Shown here: positions 44,142 through 53,567 of the stretch, piece by piece
How positions within the stretch are numbered: position 1 is the stretch's first letter
How the letters are laid out: the number at the start of each line of letters is the position of its first letter
DNA from: CAWACP01 sp963780655
GTDB taxonomy: Bacteria > Acidobacteriota > Terriglobia > Bryobacterales > Bryobacteraceae
DNA: 64,000 bases
Reading direction: 5' to 3'
Assembly (NCBI GenBank): GCA_963780655.1
Contig: CAWACP010000004.1
Location: 310,001 to 374,000, forward strand
Program-made: the position numbers and the translations under genes
The notes under the pieces: generated by a model
What the model saw: the letters and a program-made list of their open reading frames with translations, nothing else
The model's database searches: none
Told to the model about the DNA's origin: nothing

Positions 44142-45311
44142 CTACCGCGCCTTCATAAACAGCACGCAGACCGGCTGCGACACATTCATGGTTCGTTTTG
44201 CCCACGTGAGCGCGCCGGTGGCCGGGCTGATCCGGAAGATCTGAACTGTATCTGAGTCCTGATTGCCCGCGAGCAGCCACTTCCCCGTCGGATCGATAGC
44301 GAAATTCCGCGGCGTTTTTCCCTTCGTCGAAAAGCGGCCGGCGGGCTTGAGCGTGCCATCGGCGGGGTCGATGTGAAAGACTGCGATGCTGTCGTTCCCG
44401 CGGTTCGATCCATACAGGAAATGGCCCTGAGGATCGATGGCAATCTCCGCCGCCGTGCTCTCTCCGTGGAAGTTTGCCGGCAGCGTGGAAACCGTCTGTT
44501 TCTCGTGCAGCTCGCCGTGGGCCTCGTCCCAGTCGAAAGCGATGATGGTGGACGCCAGCTCGTTAATGACGTAGCCGTGTTTGTTCTGCGCATCGAACAC
44601 GAAATGCCGCGGACCGGAGCCGGGTTTGACGGCCGCGAACGGCGGATCGTTGGCCGTCAGCGCCCCGGTCTGGGCGTTGAAGCGGTAAACCATGAGCTTG
44701 TCCATGCCCAGGTCGCAGATGATGGCGTAGCGGTTGTCATTCGAAAGCGCGACGTTGTGGGCATGTGCCGCTTCCTGGCGGTCGCGATTCACGCTCGACC
44801 CGTGGTGCTGGATGAACATAGCGGCCGCGCCGAGGGTTCCGTTCGGCTCGATGCGGAAGGACGCGACGCTGCCGCTGGTGTAGTTGGCCACGATCGCGAA
44901 ATGGCCGGTCGGGTCCACCGCCAGATGGCATGGATCGGCGCCGCGGGACGAGACCTGGTTCAGGATCTTCAGCTTTGCCGTCGCCGGGTCGATCGCGAAG
45001 GAGGACACGGTGCCGGCGTCTGTCTTCTCATAGTCGTGAATCTCGTTTACCGCGTAGAGGTGCGCGCCGTCCGGGTGCAGCGCCAAAAATGACGGACTGG
45101 CCGTTTCCGCCACCAATCCGAGCGGCGCTATGCTGCCGTCGGATGAATCGAATCGCCAGGCATAAATGCCCTGGCTGCCCTTACCCGTGTATGTTCCGAT
45201 GTAAACGATGAAGCGCTGCGGCGGCGCAGGAGCATCCGCGGCAAACGTGGACGTCGCGGCCGTCGCGAGCAGGGGGACAACCGGGACCAGGAGCCTCCGG
45301 AACCATGTCAT
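44142..45311 (-). CDS. Secreted lactonase-family beta-propeller (6-phosphogluconolactonase-like)
   Basis: 389 residues with a signal peptide (VVPLLATAATSTFA). Seven-bladed propeller of the YbhE/PF10282 family: YIGTYTGKGSQGIYAWRFDS, SPSFLALHPDGAHLYAVNE, PCHLAVDPTGHFAIVANYTS, AHAHNVALSNDNRYAI, GPRHFVFDAQ and RNFAIDPTGKWLLAGNQDS. Cytoplasmic homologues open 6-phosphogluconolactone; the exported copy more likely acts on another lactone. Confidence 0.85.
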   Translation of the reverse strand: MTWFRRLLVPVVPLLATAATSTFAADAPAPPQRFIVYIGTYTGKGSQGIYAWRFDSSDGSIAPLGLVAETASPSFLALHPDGAHLYAVNEIHDYEKTDAGTVSSFAIDPATAKLKILNQVSSRGADPCHLAVDPTGHFAIVANYTSGSVASFRIEPNGTLGAAAMFIQHHGSSVNRDRQEAAHAHNVALSNDNRYAIICDLGMDKLMVYRFNAQTGALTANDPPFAAVKPGSGPRHFVFDAQNKHGYVINELASTIIAFDWDEAHGELHEKQTVSTLPANFHGESTAAEIAIDPQGHFLYGSNRGNDSIAVFHIDPADGTLKPAGRFSTKGKTPRNFAIDPTGKWLLAGNQDSDTVQIFRISPATGALTWAKRTMNVSQPVCVLFMKAR

Positions 45312-45383
45312 GCGTCCATCACATCACAAAAAACGAACTAAACTGCCGCGCCTCTCGTTAGACTGACAAGAGAGGACATAACT

Positions 45384-45875
45384 GTGCACAAATTTCTCCG
45401 TCTCGCGATTGGCTTGTCCGCGCTCGGCTGCATGGCCGTCATAGCCCAGGATAAGGCCCCCGATAAGGCTCCGGACAAGGCGCCAGCGCCCGCTCCGGCT
45501 CCCGCGCCCGCTACCAGGACGCTCAAGGTCAAGGTGAATTACACCGGCGCCGGAACGGTGGACGACAAACACAAGATTTTCGTGTTTGTGTTCGATTCGC
45601 CGGATTTTGCGGGTGGAAACGTCATGCCGGTGGGGATGCAGCAGGCATCGACGAAAGCGGAGACGGTGACGGTTGCCGACCTGGCGGTCTCCCCGGTTTA
45701 TATCGCGGCTATCTTCGATCCGACCGGCGGCTATGACGGCATGTCCATGCCCCCCGCGGGATCGTCTGTGACGGTTTACAGCAAGACGCCACCAACGCCC
45801 GATCCGGTAAAGATCGAGCCGGGCGACACCGCCGAGATCGATCTGCCATTCGACGATACGGCAAAGATCCAGTAG
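45384..45875 (+). CDS. Secreted protein with DKAP repeats and a beta-sandwich-like domain
   Basis: 163 residues from GTG 45384 with AGAGGA upstream. Signal peptide, then three tandem DKAP units and an (AP)n linker. The folded part (LKVKVNYTGAGTVDDKHKIF to DTAEIDLPFDDTAKIQ) looks like a small beta-sandwich. No known function. Confidence 0.65.
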   Translation: MHKFLRLAIGLSALGCMAVIAQDKAPDKAPDKAPAPAPAPAPATRTLKVKVNYTGAGTVDDKHKIFVFVFDSPDFAGGNVMPVGMQQASTKAETVTVADLAVSPVYIAAIFDPTGGYDGMSMPPAGSSVTVYSKTPPTPDPVKIEPGDTAEIDLPFDDTAKIQ

Positions 45876-45923
45876 CTCAGCGGCGCACGCGTTGCGCTGA
45901 AGCCCATACCGGCACGCTGAAAT

Positions 45924-46072
45924 GAGACCGTGCTGAAAAAGTAACTGCGCAGGCCAAAGGCCAGAGGCCAAAGGTCTACTCCACTGTTGCCGTAAACTGT
46001 TGATGCACTGTGGTGGAGCAGGCGTTTCCGCCCGCTTGCCCAGACGTCGACTTACTTTTTCAGCACCGTCTC
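45924..46072. mobile_element. MITE-like element, 149 bp
   Basis: Terminal inverted repeats of 21 bp, GAGACCGTGCTGAAAAAGTAA-like at the left and the complement at the right, with one mismatch. No coding capacity. The interior contains two GCAGGCC/GGAGCAGGCG hairpin units of the dispersed family. Its right end lies 4 bp from the IS1634-type element. Confidence 0.65.
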
Positions 46073-46076
46073 TAAT

Positions 46077-48107
46077 TTAACCGAAGTTCGTCACGAGAGG
46101 GGTCAGAATTGGGTTAAGTCCTTCAGAATCAGTTCAGGTAATCGCCGAGTCTACACTACATTTGCGATTGAGTTCGAAGTGGTCCGGGAGCGTGAGACCG
46201 AGCTGATCGAGCAGTGATTTCTGCTCGGCGGTGGGTTCGGTAATACGGCGCAGTCGGATCTCGCGGCCGTCGGTGGTGGGCAGAACGATATCGGCGCTTT
46301 GCAGGGTAGAAAGCAGAGTAAGCGCCTTCATCGCCGATAATGGCTGAGCGTTGTTCACCCCGCTGGCCGTTGGCTGGGGAACGATCGCGGCGCGGCGCTT
46401 CAGCAGATGCTTGAGCGTGACCCACAGGGCATAGCCGAGGAAGGCCACCAGCACGTGCGCCTTGACGCGCGACTCGAGTTGATGGAACAGCGGGCGGATC
46501 GACAACTCGCTCTTCAGCGCGCGGAACGAGGCCTCGGCCTCGGTCAACTGCATGTACCGTGACCACAGCTCTTCGGCGGTGCCGGCCTGCAGATTGGTGC
46601 GCAGCATATAGGCGCCTTCCCGCAATCCACGCCAGGCTTTGCGATCTTCCTTGATGGACCACTGCAGACGAACGCCTTCCGGCTTGTCGCGCAGCGCTAC
46701 ATCGTAAAGATCGTTCACCTGCGGATGGCTGGCCTGAATGCGCCCCAGTCGCCGCTCCATTTTGTTGCGGTCCTTCAACCGGCCCTTCTCGATGCTGGCG
46801 GCCAGACGCTTCAGCGCGTCTTCCATGCGCGCGGAAAAGCGGTTGCGAATGGCCTTCTCTTTCTCCTTGCGGCCGCTGGTGCGGCACAGGATGTAGGTCT
46901 CCTCGCCTTGCGGAATCGCGACTTTCTTCACTTCCACTTCGGGCCGCACCTGCATCCAGTCGTCCTTCAGCAACTCTTCTTCGAATTGCTTCATCTGGCT
47001 GCGCGGCGTGCCCACCAGGTACTGGCCGGCGCGCTTGCGGATGGCCGCCAGATTCTCCTCGCTCACGATGCCGCGATCGAAGACCCAGATCCGCCGGGCT
47101 TTCCCGTACTTGCGCTCCACCATGCGCAGAATCGTTTCCATGGTGGACACGTCGGCGCGGTTGCCGTCGAAGGTCTCATAGCTGAACGGGAAGCCTTCGC
47201 TGTTGACGATCAGCGCGATCACCATCTGTTCGCAGTCGGGACGATGATCGCGCGAGTAGCCGCGGCGCATCATCGGGTTCTTCTCCGCCGCCCCTTCCAC
47301 ATAAGTGCTCGTCAGATCGTAGAGCAGCACGTCGAACTCGGCCCCGAACAACTCTCCGTAGCGTTGCTTGAGATGCTGCTCCAGTTGCGTCTTGTGCGGC
47401 AGTATCCGGTCCAGGCAACGGTACAGCCGCGTATCGTTGATCCTGCCTTCCGCGATGCCCAACAGATCGTCAAGCGCTGTCGACGGATACCAGCGCTCTT
47501 CAATGGCCAGCTCACTGCCCGGCGCGCAAAGCCGGTTGATGGCCAGCACCGCGGCCACGCGCGACCACGGCACGTCCGCTTCCTGCTCATCCACAGCCTC
47601 TTCGAAAAAGCGGTCCAGTCCGAGACGCTTCCATAACTGCAGACCGAGCCAGCAGGAGCCGAAGTGCCGCGTGCGCTCCAGCCGCACCTTGTTCAGCAGC
47701 ACGCGCGCCACCTGCGGATCATCCGCCGGAGGTTCCACCTGCGACGGGAACAGCTTCAGTTGCTCAGCCTCGCCCTGCTCGTTGAAGACTTCGATGGTCT
47801 TCAGCCAGCGCGCCTGCGCGGAACTGTTCAGCTCGCCGAGATAGCACAGCGTTCGCTGGCGCGGGCCATCCGGAGTGCGCACCGTCTCCACCAGCGACCA
47901 GTAGCTGTGGTCCTTGCCGTCCTTTGTTCGGAGGTTCGGGCGCAGAAACATTCTCGCCCGATCTTGTCATGAGATCGGAATCCCTTCAAGAGGGTTGGTC
48001 TACACTACATCGACTTCTGAGAACTGGCCGTTGCAGGCAAAGATAGTTGCCCCCGCCCTGACCGAAAATCGCCCAAATCTCGCAGGATGGTGACGAACTT
48101 CGGTTAA
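46077..48107 (-). mobile_element. IS1634-family insertion sequence
   Basis: 2,031 bp bounded by perfect 18-bp inverted repeats TTAACCGAAGTTCGTCAC (46077-46094) and its complement (48090-48107). It encodes one full-length transposase. No clear target duplication is seen. Confidence 0.85.
46134..47951 (-). CDS. IS1634/IS4-type DDE transposase
   Basis: 605 residues, apparently intact. DDE residues fall in VLLYDLTSTYVEG (Asp), RRIWVFDRGIVSEENL (Asp) and MQLTEAEASFRALKSELSIR (Glu region). N-terminus WSLVETVRTPDGPRQRTLCY is typical of the family. Codon use matches the genome, and both ends of the IS are present, so the element may still be active. Confidence 0.9.
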   Translation of the reverse strand: MFLRPNLRTKDGKDHSYWSLVETVRTPDGPRQRTLCYLGELNSSAQARWLKTIEVFNEQGEAEQLKLFPSQVEPPADDPQVARVLLNKVRLERTRHFGSCWLGLQLWKRLGLDRFFEEAVDEQEADVPWSRVAAVLAINRLCAPGSELAIEERWYPSTALDDLLGIAEGRINDTRLYRCLDRILPHKTQLEQHLKQRYGELFGAEFDVLLYDLTSTYVEGAAEKNPMMRRGYSRDHRPDCEQMVIALIVNSEGFPFSYETFDGNRADVSTMETILRMVERKYGKARRIWVFDRGIVSEENLAAIRKRAGQYLVGTPRSQMKQFEEELLKDDWMQVRPEVEVKKVAIPQGEETYILCRTSGRKEKEKAIRNRFSARMEDALKRLAASIEKGRLKDRNKMERRLGRIQASHPQVNDLYDVALRDKPEGVRLQWSIKEDRKAWRGLREGAYMLRTNLQAGTAEELWSRYMQLTEAEASFRALKSELSIRPLFHQLESRVKAHVLVAFLGYALWVTLKHLLKRRAAIVPQPTASGVNNAQPLSAMKALTLLSTLQSADIVLPTTDGREIRLRRITEPTAEQKSLLDQLGLTLPDHFELNRKCSVDSAIT

Positions 48108-48124
48108 CGTGCGAAGTTAATTTC

Positions 48125-49081
48125 TTAGTAAACCGACCCGGGCGCCAGCAGCAGCGAGAAATGCGAGAGGATCCGGCCGATAATGCTGTCGCGCTCCGAC
48201 ACCGCCACCCAGCGGATACCCGCCGATTCGCCGGCCGACGCGAAAAACCCGACCCCGCCGCTCGTAATCCGCGAATCCGTCCAGGAGCTCACCAACTGCC
48301 CGTTGATGGACGTCAGAAACCGGGCGCCGCGCACGCTCACGTGAACACGGTAATCTGTGTTCGCCTGCAGCGAGATCGGCAACGGTAGTTCCATCCGGTC
48401 CGCTTCGCGCCCATCCAGAACCACCGAACGCACCAGGCCGGCGTTCGTGGAATCCGCTCCGTGCGCCAGCCGCAGGCTCGTCGAGTAATAATTCCGGACG
48501 TCGGGCGCGCGGAATGCCCAGCTCATGCCCTTTCGTTCCACCTGTCCCTGGAACTCCAGATCATAATCCGAGAGGCCCGAGGATGGCCTCCAGAGCCGGA
48601 GCCTGCCCGGCCGGACATAACCGTCGGATTCGAACCAGTCCGAATTGCCGCCGGCCCCTCCAACCCAGTCGCTCAGGCCGGCGCGAAAATCCGTACGGAG
48701 CGTAACGCTGCCCGTCGAGCCGATCTGGGTACGCAGGCGGTCCGTAAACCCCGGCGGCTCATACCGGCCGCCGCCCCCGGTCGCCGAATGGCGCCCTCCG
48801 CCCCCCCCGCCTGGCACTCCCGCGACAGCCAGCACGATCAAACCTGCCGCGGCGAGCCCCATCACCGTGATCCCGCGTCCAGCCGCTGATGGACGGCTCG
48901 CGTTGCCGTCTCGCCACCCCGCGTCGTGATTCCAGGAATCCTCATCGTAGAGGTAATCCATGTCACGGAGGGCGCGCGCCGATCGAGCCGCATATCTCCT
49001 CTGGTGGTCGCTGCAGCAGAATCTGCTGCCAGCGAACCGCCGAGCTGGACCGATGCGGTGTCCACAATACGCGCACTTCAT
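48125..49081 (-). CDS. Zinc-ribbon membrane protein with LamG/DUF1080-like domain
   Basis: 318 residues: N-terminal MKCAYCGHRI with a second pair in RFCCSDHQRRY (zinc ribbon); one membrane helix (ITVMGLAAAGLIVLAVAGVP); a Gly-rich linker; and a beta-sandwich (TLRTDFRAGLSDWV to GGVGFFASAGESAGIRWVAV) resembling DUF1080/LamG carbohydrate-binding folds. Topology suggests the ribbon is cytoplasmic and the sandwich outside. Start at ATG 49081 rather than GTG 49090. Confidence 0.7.
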   Translation of the reverse strand: MKCAYCGHRIGPARRFAGSRFCCSDHQRRYAARSARALRDMDYLYDEDSWNHDAGWRDGNASRPSAAGRGITVMGLAAAGLIVLAVAGVPGGGGGGRHSATGGGGRYEPPGFTDRLRTQIGSTGSVTLRTDFRAGLSDWVGGAGGNSDWFESDGYVRPGRLRLWRPSSGLSDYDLEFQGQVERKGMSWAFRAPDVRNYYSTSLRLAHGADSTNAGLVRSVVLDGREADRMELPLPISLQANTDYRVHVSVRGARFLTSINGQLVSSWTDSRITSGGVGFFASAGESAGIRWVAVSERDSIIGRILSHFSLLLAPGSVY

Positions 49082-49178
49082 TCTAATCACCGGCTGACTG
49101 AGTTTACACGGTCTGCAGGCCGAATGTTGCGGTACCCGGATTGAATATCAATACCCATAAGTACATGAAATATTAAGA

Positions 49179-49196
49179 CCAGGGGCAATCCCCTGG
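49179..49196. terminator. Hairpin after the MutS-like gene
   Basis: CCAGGGG-CAAT-CCCCTGG, a perfect 7-bp stem between the leftward MutS-like gene and the next leftward gene; no T-tract, so only a probable terminator. Confidence 0.45.
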
Positions 49197-49224
49197 GCCG
49201 GCGGAGTTGTTCGGCCTCCGGCCC

Positions 49225-51006
49225 TCATACCTCAAGCCCCACCGACCGCATCAGCTCCAGAGCATTGCCCCGGCGCACCACCCCATGATGCAGACGATAG
49301 TCGAATGTCAGTTTGCCCTCATCCAGCACATCGGCAAAATGGACGTTTTGCGCTATGGGGGCCAGTACATCCGCTATGGCGGCGAGCGCCAGGTCGTGCG
49401 TTGTGGCCATGCCGATCGCGCCGCGTGCCAGCAGGCCGCGCAGGATGGCCTCCGCCCCGATCCGCCGGTCGTGGGAATTGGTTCCGCTCAGCAGCTCGTC
49501 GATGAGGAACAGCAGCGCGCGCCCGCTCTCGGCCAGCTCCATCATGCGGCGCATGCGGGTGATCTCAGCCAAAAAACGCGAACGCCCGTCCTGCAGCGAA
49601 TCGAGCACGCGAATGGAGGCGGCCACCGACAGAGCGGATGTTGCGAGGCGCGCCGCCCGCACCGGCGCCCCACACATCGCCAGCGCAGCGTTCAGGCCCA
49701 CCGCTCGCAGGAGCGTGCTCTTGCCCGACATATTCGAACCGCTGATTATCAGCAGGCGCACGCCGGGTCCAAGCCGCACGTCATTGCGCACAGCCGCCGA
49801 TTCCTTCAGGAGCGGATGCGCCAGACCCTCGGCGGCAAACAGCGGACCATCCTTCGCCAGCTCGGGGAATGGATCGGACGGATGCTCGAACGCGTACCCT
49901 GCCAGCGCGCTCAGCGCCTCCAGCTCGCCCACCGTGGACAGCCAGACCCCGGCCCGCGCGCCGTTCTCGCGCCGCCATCGTTCGATGCGTATGGCCAGTT
50001 GCTCGCGCCAGAGGAGCACGGCGGCTATCGGCGCGAAGAATTGATTGTCCGTCCATTCCACCCGGAAAACATAGCGTTCGAGCTGCGCGATCCGTCTGGA
50101 GGCGGGCATATCCGCCGCTTCGAAACCGGCTGCCAGCCTGAGCAGCAATGCGGAGGTGAATTGCTCGCGCTCGAAGCGCTCCAACACTGCCGAGACTAAT
50201 TCGAGCGCCGCTGCCGGCTGTTCCACGCTTTCGGTCACGCGATGCACCTTCGGGCGCAACGCGTAAATGAGGCCGAGCTCCACCAGAACCGCGACGAGGA
50301 ACGGCCATAGCCGCAGAACGTCGAAAACGTACAGGACGAACAGGGCGATCGCCGTCGCCGCCATGGCCGGGGCCGCGAACCACAGCGCGCGCGTAAACTC
50401 CACCGGCTCGGCCTTGCCCCAGCCATCGAGCAAGGCCGTGTCTGCTGGCGTGCGCACCGCATCGCCCAGAAGGAAGAGATCCGCACGAAGGTCGAGCCGG
50501 CCGCGCAGCTCCTCCACGGCCTCCTGCCGGTCGCGCACCGCGCCGATCTCCGCCGGCTCCAGCAGCCACTTCGCCAGGGTCTCCTGACCGGCCACCGTGC
50601 GCGCCGTCGACATCAGCTCAAACATGGAACCGCGGCCGAAGATGTCCAGATCGTCGGCATAGAGATGATCGGCGGGTCGAAACCGCTCGCCCGCGTCGCC
50701 CTGTCCCTGCCAGCGGTCTTCCAGCCGCGCCAGACCGCACTCGTAAAACAGCACCGCCCGCCGCGCGTCGTTCAGCCGATTCGCGTTGTACTGATGCCAG
50801 AGGACCAGCGCCAGGAAGATCGCCACGGGAAACGCCAGCCACCAGAACGGGAGGACGGCGTTCCCGAAGACCAGCCATGCCATGATGGCGCCCACAATGC
50901 CGGTCGCCAGACGGGCGTTGCCGATGCGTCGATATCGGCGATCCTCGAACGCCGCAACCTTGCGTCGTTCCTCGAGTCTGCGCGTATACTCGGCATGCGG
51001 GTCCAC
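49225..51006 (-). CDS. Membrane-anchored MutS-like ATPase
   Basis: 593 residues from GTG 51006. The C-terminal MutS_V ATPase has Walker A SGSNMSGKST (~422-431), Walker B LLFLIDELLSGTNSHDR (~500) and ATTHDLALAAI. The middle resembles the MutS core. The N-terminal half carries two hydrophobic pairs (GIVGAIMAWLVFGNAVLPFW and FVLYVFDVLRLWPFLVAVLV), so the protein is probably membrane-bound. The mismatch-binding domain is absent. Starts earlier than 51006 would read through a repeat hairpin. Confidence 0.8.
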   Translation of the reverse strand: MDPHAEYTRRLEERRKVAAFEDRRYRRIGNARLATGIVGAIMAWLVFGNAVLPFWWLAFPVAIFLALVLWHQYNANRLNDARRAVLFYECGLARLEDRWQGQGDAGERFRPADHLYADDLDIFGRGSMFELMSTARTVAGQETLAKWLLEPAEIGAVRDRQEAVEELRGRLDLRADLFLLGDAVRTPADTALLDGWGKAEPVEFTRALWFAAPAMAATAIALFVLYVFDVLRLWPFLVAVLVELGLIYALRPKVHRVTESVEQPAAALELVSAVLERFEREQFTSALLLRLAAGFEAADMPASRRIAQLERYVFRVEWTDNQFFAPIAAVLLWREQLAIRIERWRRENGARAGVWLSTVGELEALSALAGYAFEHPSDPFPELAKDGPLFAAEGLAHPLLKESAAVRNDVRLGPGVRLLIISGSNMSGKSTLLRAVGLNAALAMCGAPVRAARLATSALSVAASIRVLDSLQDGRSRFLAEITRMRRMMELAESGRALLFLIDELLSGTNSHDRRIGAEAILRGLLARGAIGMATTHDLALAAIADVLAPIAQNVHFADVLDEGKLTFDYRLHHGVVRRGNALELMRSVGLEV

Positions 51007-51020
51007 TGCTGTCAGACTAA

Positions 51021-51056
51021 CAGGCGACAGTAGAGCAGGCTTTCCAGCCTGCATGC
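51021..51056. repeat. Dispersed hairpin repeat, half unit
   Basis: AGTAGAGCAGGCTTTCCAGCCTGC, matching the right half of 33818-33892; lies in the divergent gap between the MutS-like and Smr genes. Confidence 0.6.
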
Positions 51057-51069
51057 CCGGGTCTATCGT

Positions 51070-51348
51070 ATGAATCCTTTTGGCGATGAGCCGGTGCGGA
51101 TTCCCGTCGGCGACGTGTTCGATCTCCACACCGTGCCGCCGCGCGATGTGCAGGCCGTGACCGAAGAATACCTTGCCGAGGCGCACCGGCTCGGCCTGAA
51201 GGCGTTGCGCATCATCCATGGCCGGGGCATCGGCGTGCAGCGCGAAATCGTCCGCGCCGTGCTCGCGCGTACGCCGTTCGTCGAAAACTTCGGCGATGCT
51301 CCCACCGAGGCGGGCGGCTGGGGCGCCACGCTGGTGACGCTACGATAA
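51070..51348 (+). CDS. Stand-alone Smr-domain protein
   Basis: 92 residues: VFDLHTVPPRDVQAVTEEYL and the nuclease motif LRIIHGRGIGVQR, ending with the ENFGDAPTEAGGWGATLVTL strand pair. This is the Smr fold found at the C-terminus of MutS2, where it nicks DNA or cleaves RNA. Here it is a separate protein divergent from a MutS-like ATPase. Confidence 0.85.
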   Translation: MNPFGDEPVRIPVGDVFDLHTVPPRDVQAVTEEYLAEAHRLGLKALRIIHGRGIGVQREIVRAVLARTPFVENFGDAPTEAGGWGATLVTLR

Positions 51349-51355
51349 GCGTGTG

Positions 51356-51730
51356 ATGCCATGGACCGGAATTTCCGCCGCGGGCCTCGCGCTCGCGGTG
51401 ATCCTCGGCGCGTTCGGGGCGCACGGGCTCCGCGGCCGTCTTGATGCTTACTCGATGAGCGTGTGGGAGCGCGCCGTGTTTTACCATTTCATCCACATGC
51501 TGGGCGCACTCATCGTTTCCGTGCTCGCGCGCACGGGAGCGTTGTCGGCGAGCGCCGGCAACTGGGTCTGCGCGTTGCTCGTCGCCGGAGTTGTGCTCTT
51601 CTCCGGAACGCTCTACCTGCTCGCGGTCACGGGCGTCCGCTGGTTCGGCGCGATTACGCCGATTGGCGGCCTGTCGTTCATCGCGGCATGGGCGTTGCTG
51701 GCCGTCGCGGCGTTCCGGAGCAGAGCTTAG
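51356..51730 (+). CDS. DUF423 family membrane protein
   Basis: 124 residues with four membrane segments and the family signature GISAAGLALAVILGAFGAHG, WERAVFYHFIHMLGAL and ITPIGGLSFIAAWALLA. Function unknown. Starts 7 bp after the Smr gene. Confidence 0.9.
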   Translation: MPWTGISAAGLALAVILGAFGAHGLRGRLDAYSMSVWERAVFYHFIHMLGALIVSVLARTGALSASAGNWVCALLVAGVVLFSGTLYLLAVTGVRWFGAITPIGGLSFIAAWALLAVAAFRSRA

Positions 51731-51761
51731 CCGGTCCGCTCATCAGGCGAAAGGAGGAGCC

Positions 51762-52514
51762 ATGGCGATTCAACCATTGAGTGCGAGCGACCTTCAGAAG
51801 TACCTGCCGCGAATGATTTCCGTGGTGAACGTCGGCAAACAACTCAAGGGCGCCGGAGCCCATTATCTATGGGGGGCGCAGGGCGACGGAACCCCGAACA
51901 TTCTCGCGGACAGGACCGGTCCCGCCGACGCGGACACTTTTATGCGGTGCGCCACGTTGTGGGCAGGCAACCCCGGCTCAGGCGTCTGTGCCGGGCGGAG
52001 CGGCGCAGCCGACGTAATATCGAAGCCCGTCTGGGATAAGAAAGACCCGCGAGCCACGGGCGCCTTGTTCCGTTGGCCCCGATACTTCATCGACACCTCC
52101 ACCGACAATTCGCCCAAAGTGAATGGCGGGCGCGGGCAAGTGGTCTGGGGAGAAGATTGTAACGGCAAGAAGCACTTCGATTGCGCCGGATTTGTGCGCC
52201 ACTGCTTCCGCTCGGTCCTCGGGTCGGGAATCATCCCGACCCAGGGATTGCTCATGCGTTCCGTCGCCCAACCGGTGTGGTCGGCCGGATCACAGCCGCT
52301 CACCTCGTTGAAGCTATACCCGGCCGACCTTCTCTATGACGCCGGATACACCCATGTCGGCATTGCCACCGGCGACGTGAGCCTCGCGTCCGCCGGCGTC
52401 AGCGATCCCGGCAACGTGCTGCACTGTTACTCGGCCACGGTTGGCGTCATGATGACCCCGCTCACTCAGTACGTGCAGTGGAAATACGTGTACCGCTGGA
52501 CGAAGTGGAGCTGA
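51762..52514 (+). CDS. NlpC/P60- or CHAP-like hydrolase
   Basis: 250 residues with a strong AAGGAGGAG ribosome site. The core shows a Cys-His hydrolase pattern: HFDCAGFVRHCFRSVLGSG (Cys nucleophile), LYPADLLYD, and THVGIATGDV (His). This resembles peptidoglycan peptidases, but there is no signal peptide, so it may act inside the cell or be exported by another route. Confidence 0.6.
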   Translation: MAIQPLSASDLQKYLPRMISVVNVGKQLKGAGAHYLWGAQGDGTPNILADRTGPADADTFMRCATLWAGNPGSGVCAGRSGAADVISKPVWDKKDPRATGALFRWPRYFIDTSTDNSPKVNGGRGQVVWGEDCNGKKHFDCAGFVRHCFRSVLGSGIIPTQGLLMRSVAQPVWSAGSQPLTSLKLYPADLLYDAGYTHVGIATGDVSLASAGVSDPGNVLHCYSATVGVMMTPLTQYVQWKYVYRWTKWS

Positions 52515-52734
52515 AACGACGACCGAACGAGTGCCCCTTCCCCACCCTCGCCGGCGCTAACGAGATCAGCACACGGTAATACACGGTTACAATGCGCCGT
52601 GCGCCTGTGCGCAATGCGGGGCATACGCTGTACGGATCGGAGTCGAACCGTAGATGCTGCCCTCGCATCGCCAGATCGGCGTTTCCCGCCGAAGGGTCGT
52701 GCTCGCCTCTCGCTCCGCCAACTACCTTCTCGTT

Positions 52735-53190
52735 CTATTCCAGCAACGTCGTCAGCCAGTCCGCTTCCTGTATGCGCGTGTCGAGTTCCCGATACTCCTT
52801 CGCCAGTTCGTCCGCCTTACGCTGAATCGCGGCAACGCTTACGGTGCTGACGTACTTCACCTCGGAGCGCGTTGCGCGGTTCTGCGCGGTCGAGGCAGCG
52901 TCAGCCAGCTCTCGGTAGGCGTGATATCGGATCTTCAGTACATCCCGCTCCGCGAGCGAATCCGAAAGCGTTCCTGCTCCGAAGCGAGTTTCGGCGTTGG
53001 TGCGGTTGATGCGTTGAATCAGTAAAACCAGCTCGCGCGCCAACTTCTCCAGCTCGGACTGCAGCTGGAGAGGATCTTCCGCCGGCGCGTCGCCTTCCTG
53101 AATGCGCGCATTCCTGATCAGCCGCTGTTTGAGTTGCTCCAGGCGCTTCTGAAGATCCGCGCGCAGCGCCAGCGCTTCCGCGATTTTCAT
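52735..53190 (-). CDS. DIP1984-family protein (septicolysin-like)
   Basis: 151 residues, almost wholly helical and coiled-coil: MKIAEALALRADLQKRLEQL, LIQRINRTNAETRF, and SVAAIQRKADELAKEYRELD. The family is widespread and functionally uncharacterised despite the septicolysin name. The 220 bp downstream (52515-52734) contain no gene I can support. Confidence 0.85.
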   Translation of the reverse strand: MKIAEALALRADLQKRLEQLKQRLIRNARIQEGDAPAEDPLQLQSELEKLARELVLLIQRINRTNAETRFGAGTLSDSLAERDVLKIRYHAYRELADAASTAQNRATRSEVKYVSTVSVAAIQRKADELAKEYRELDTRIQEADWLTTLLE

Positions 53191-53567
53191 GGGTTGCCCT
53201 GTTCCACAAGTCTATCAATCACAAAAATCTTCGCTCCGTGTCCGCACCGCGTCTCCAGTATCTTACGCGCTCAGCAGCGCTCTCTCGCATTCGGCTCGAG
53301 GAAGAGCTGCGCTATCCTCCGGGCGCAAGAGTTCGTTGCTCACCTGTGCAGAGAAGCGGACCACTAAAGCGCGGCTACCCGGGTTAACTCGCGCGAAATC
53401 GTTATTGGACTCGTTCCATGGAGTGACAGGCGGCTAGTCTGGCCGCTAAACGAGGCCCCTCTGCCGTCAGGGTCACAGCGTGGTGCGTAGGAGCTCCTCA
53501 GAAAACTTGTTGCCGGCGGCGGTCCGATTCGAGCCGCTCGCCGGCAAAGCAAGTTAGAATATGGCCC
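53191..53567. other. 377-bp intergenic stretch without a gene
   Basis: No plausible reading frame or RNA gene. A small hairpin GGCGGCTAGTCTGGCCGC lies near 53430. Promoters for the divergent DIP1984-type and DUF5685-like genes are expected here. Confidence 0.5.

Noticed and set aside
48090..48120. Target-site duplication of the IS1634-type element
   Set aside because: The flanking bases on the two sides do not match over 4 bp or more.
52575..52700. Possible tRNA on the minus strand (GGTTCGACTCC T-loop-like sequence)
   Set aside because: The T-stem pairs at only three positions and no matching 7-bp acceptor stem exists upstream.
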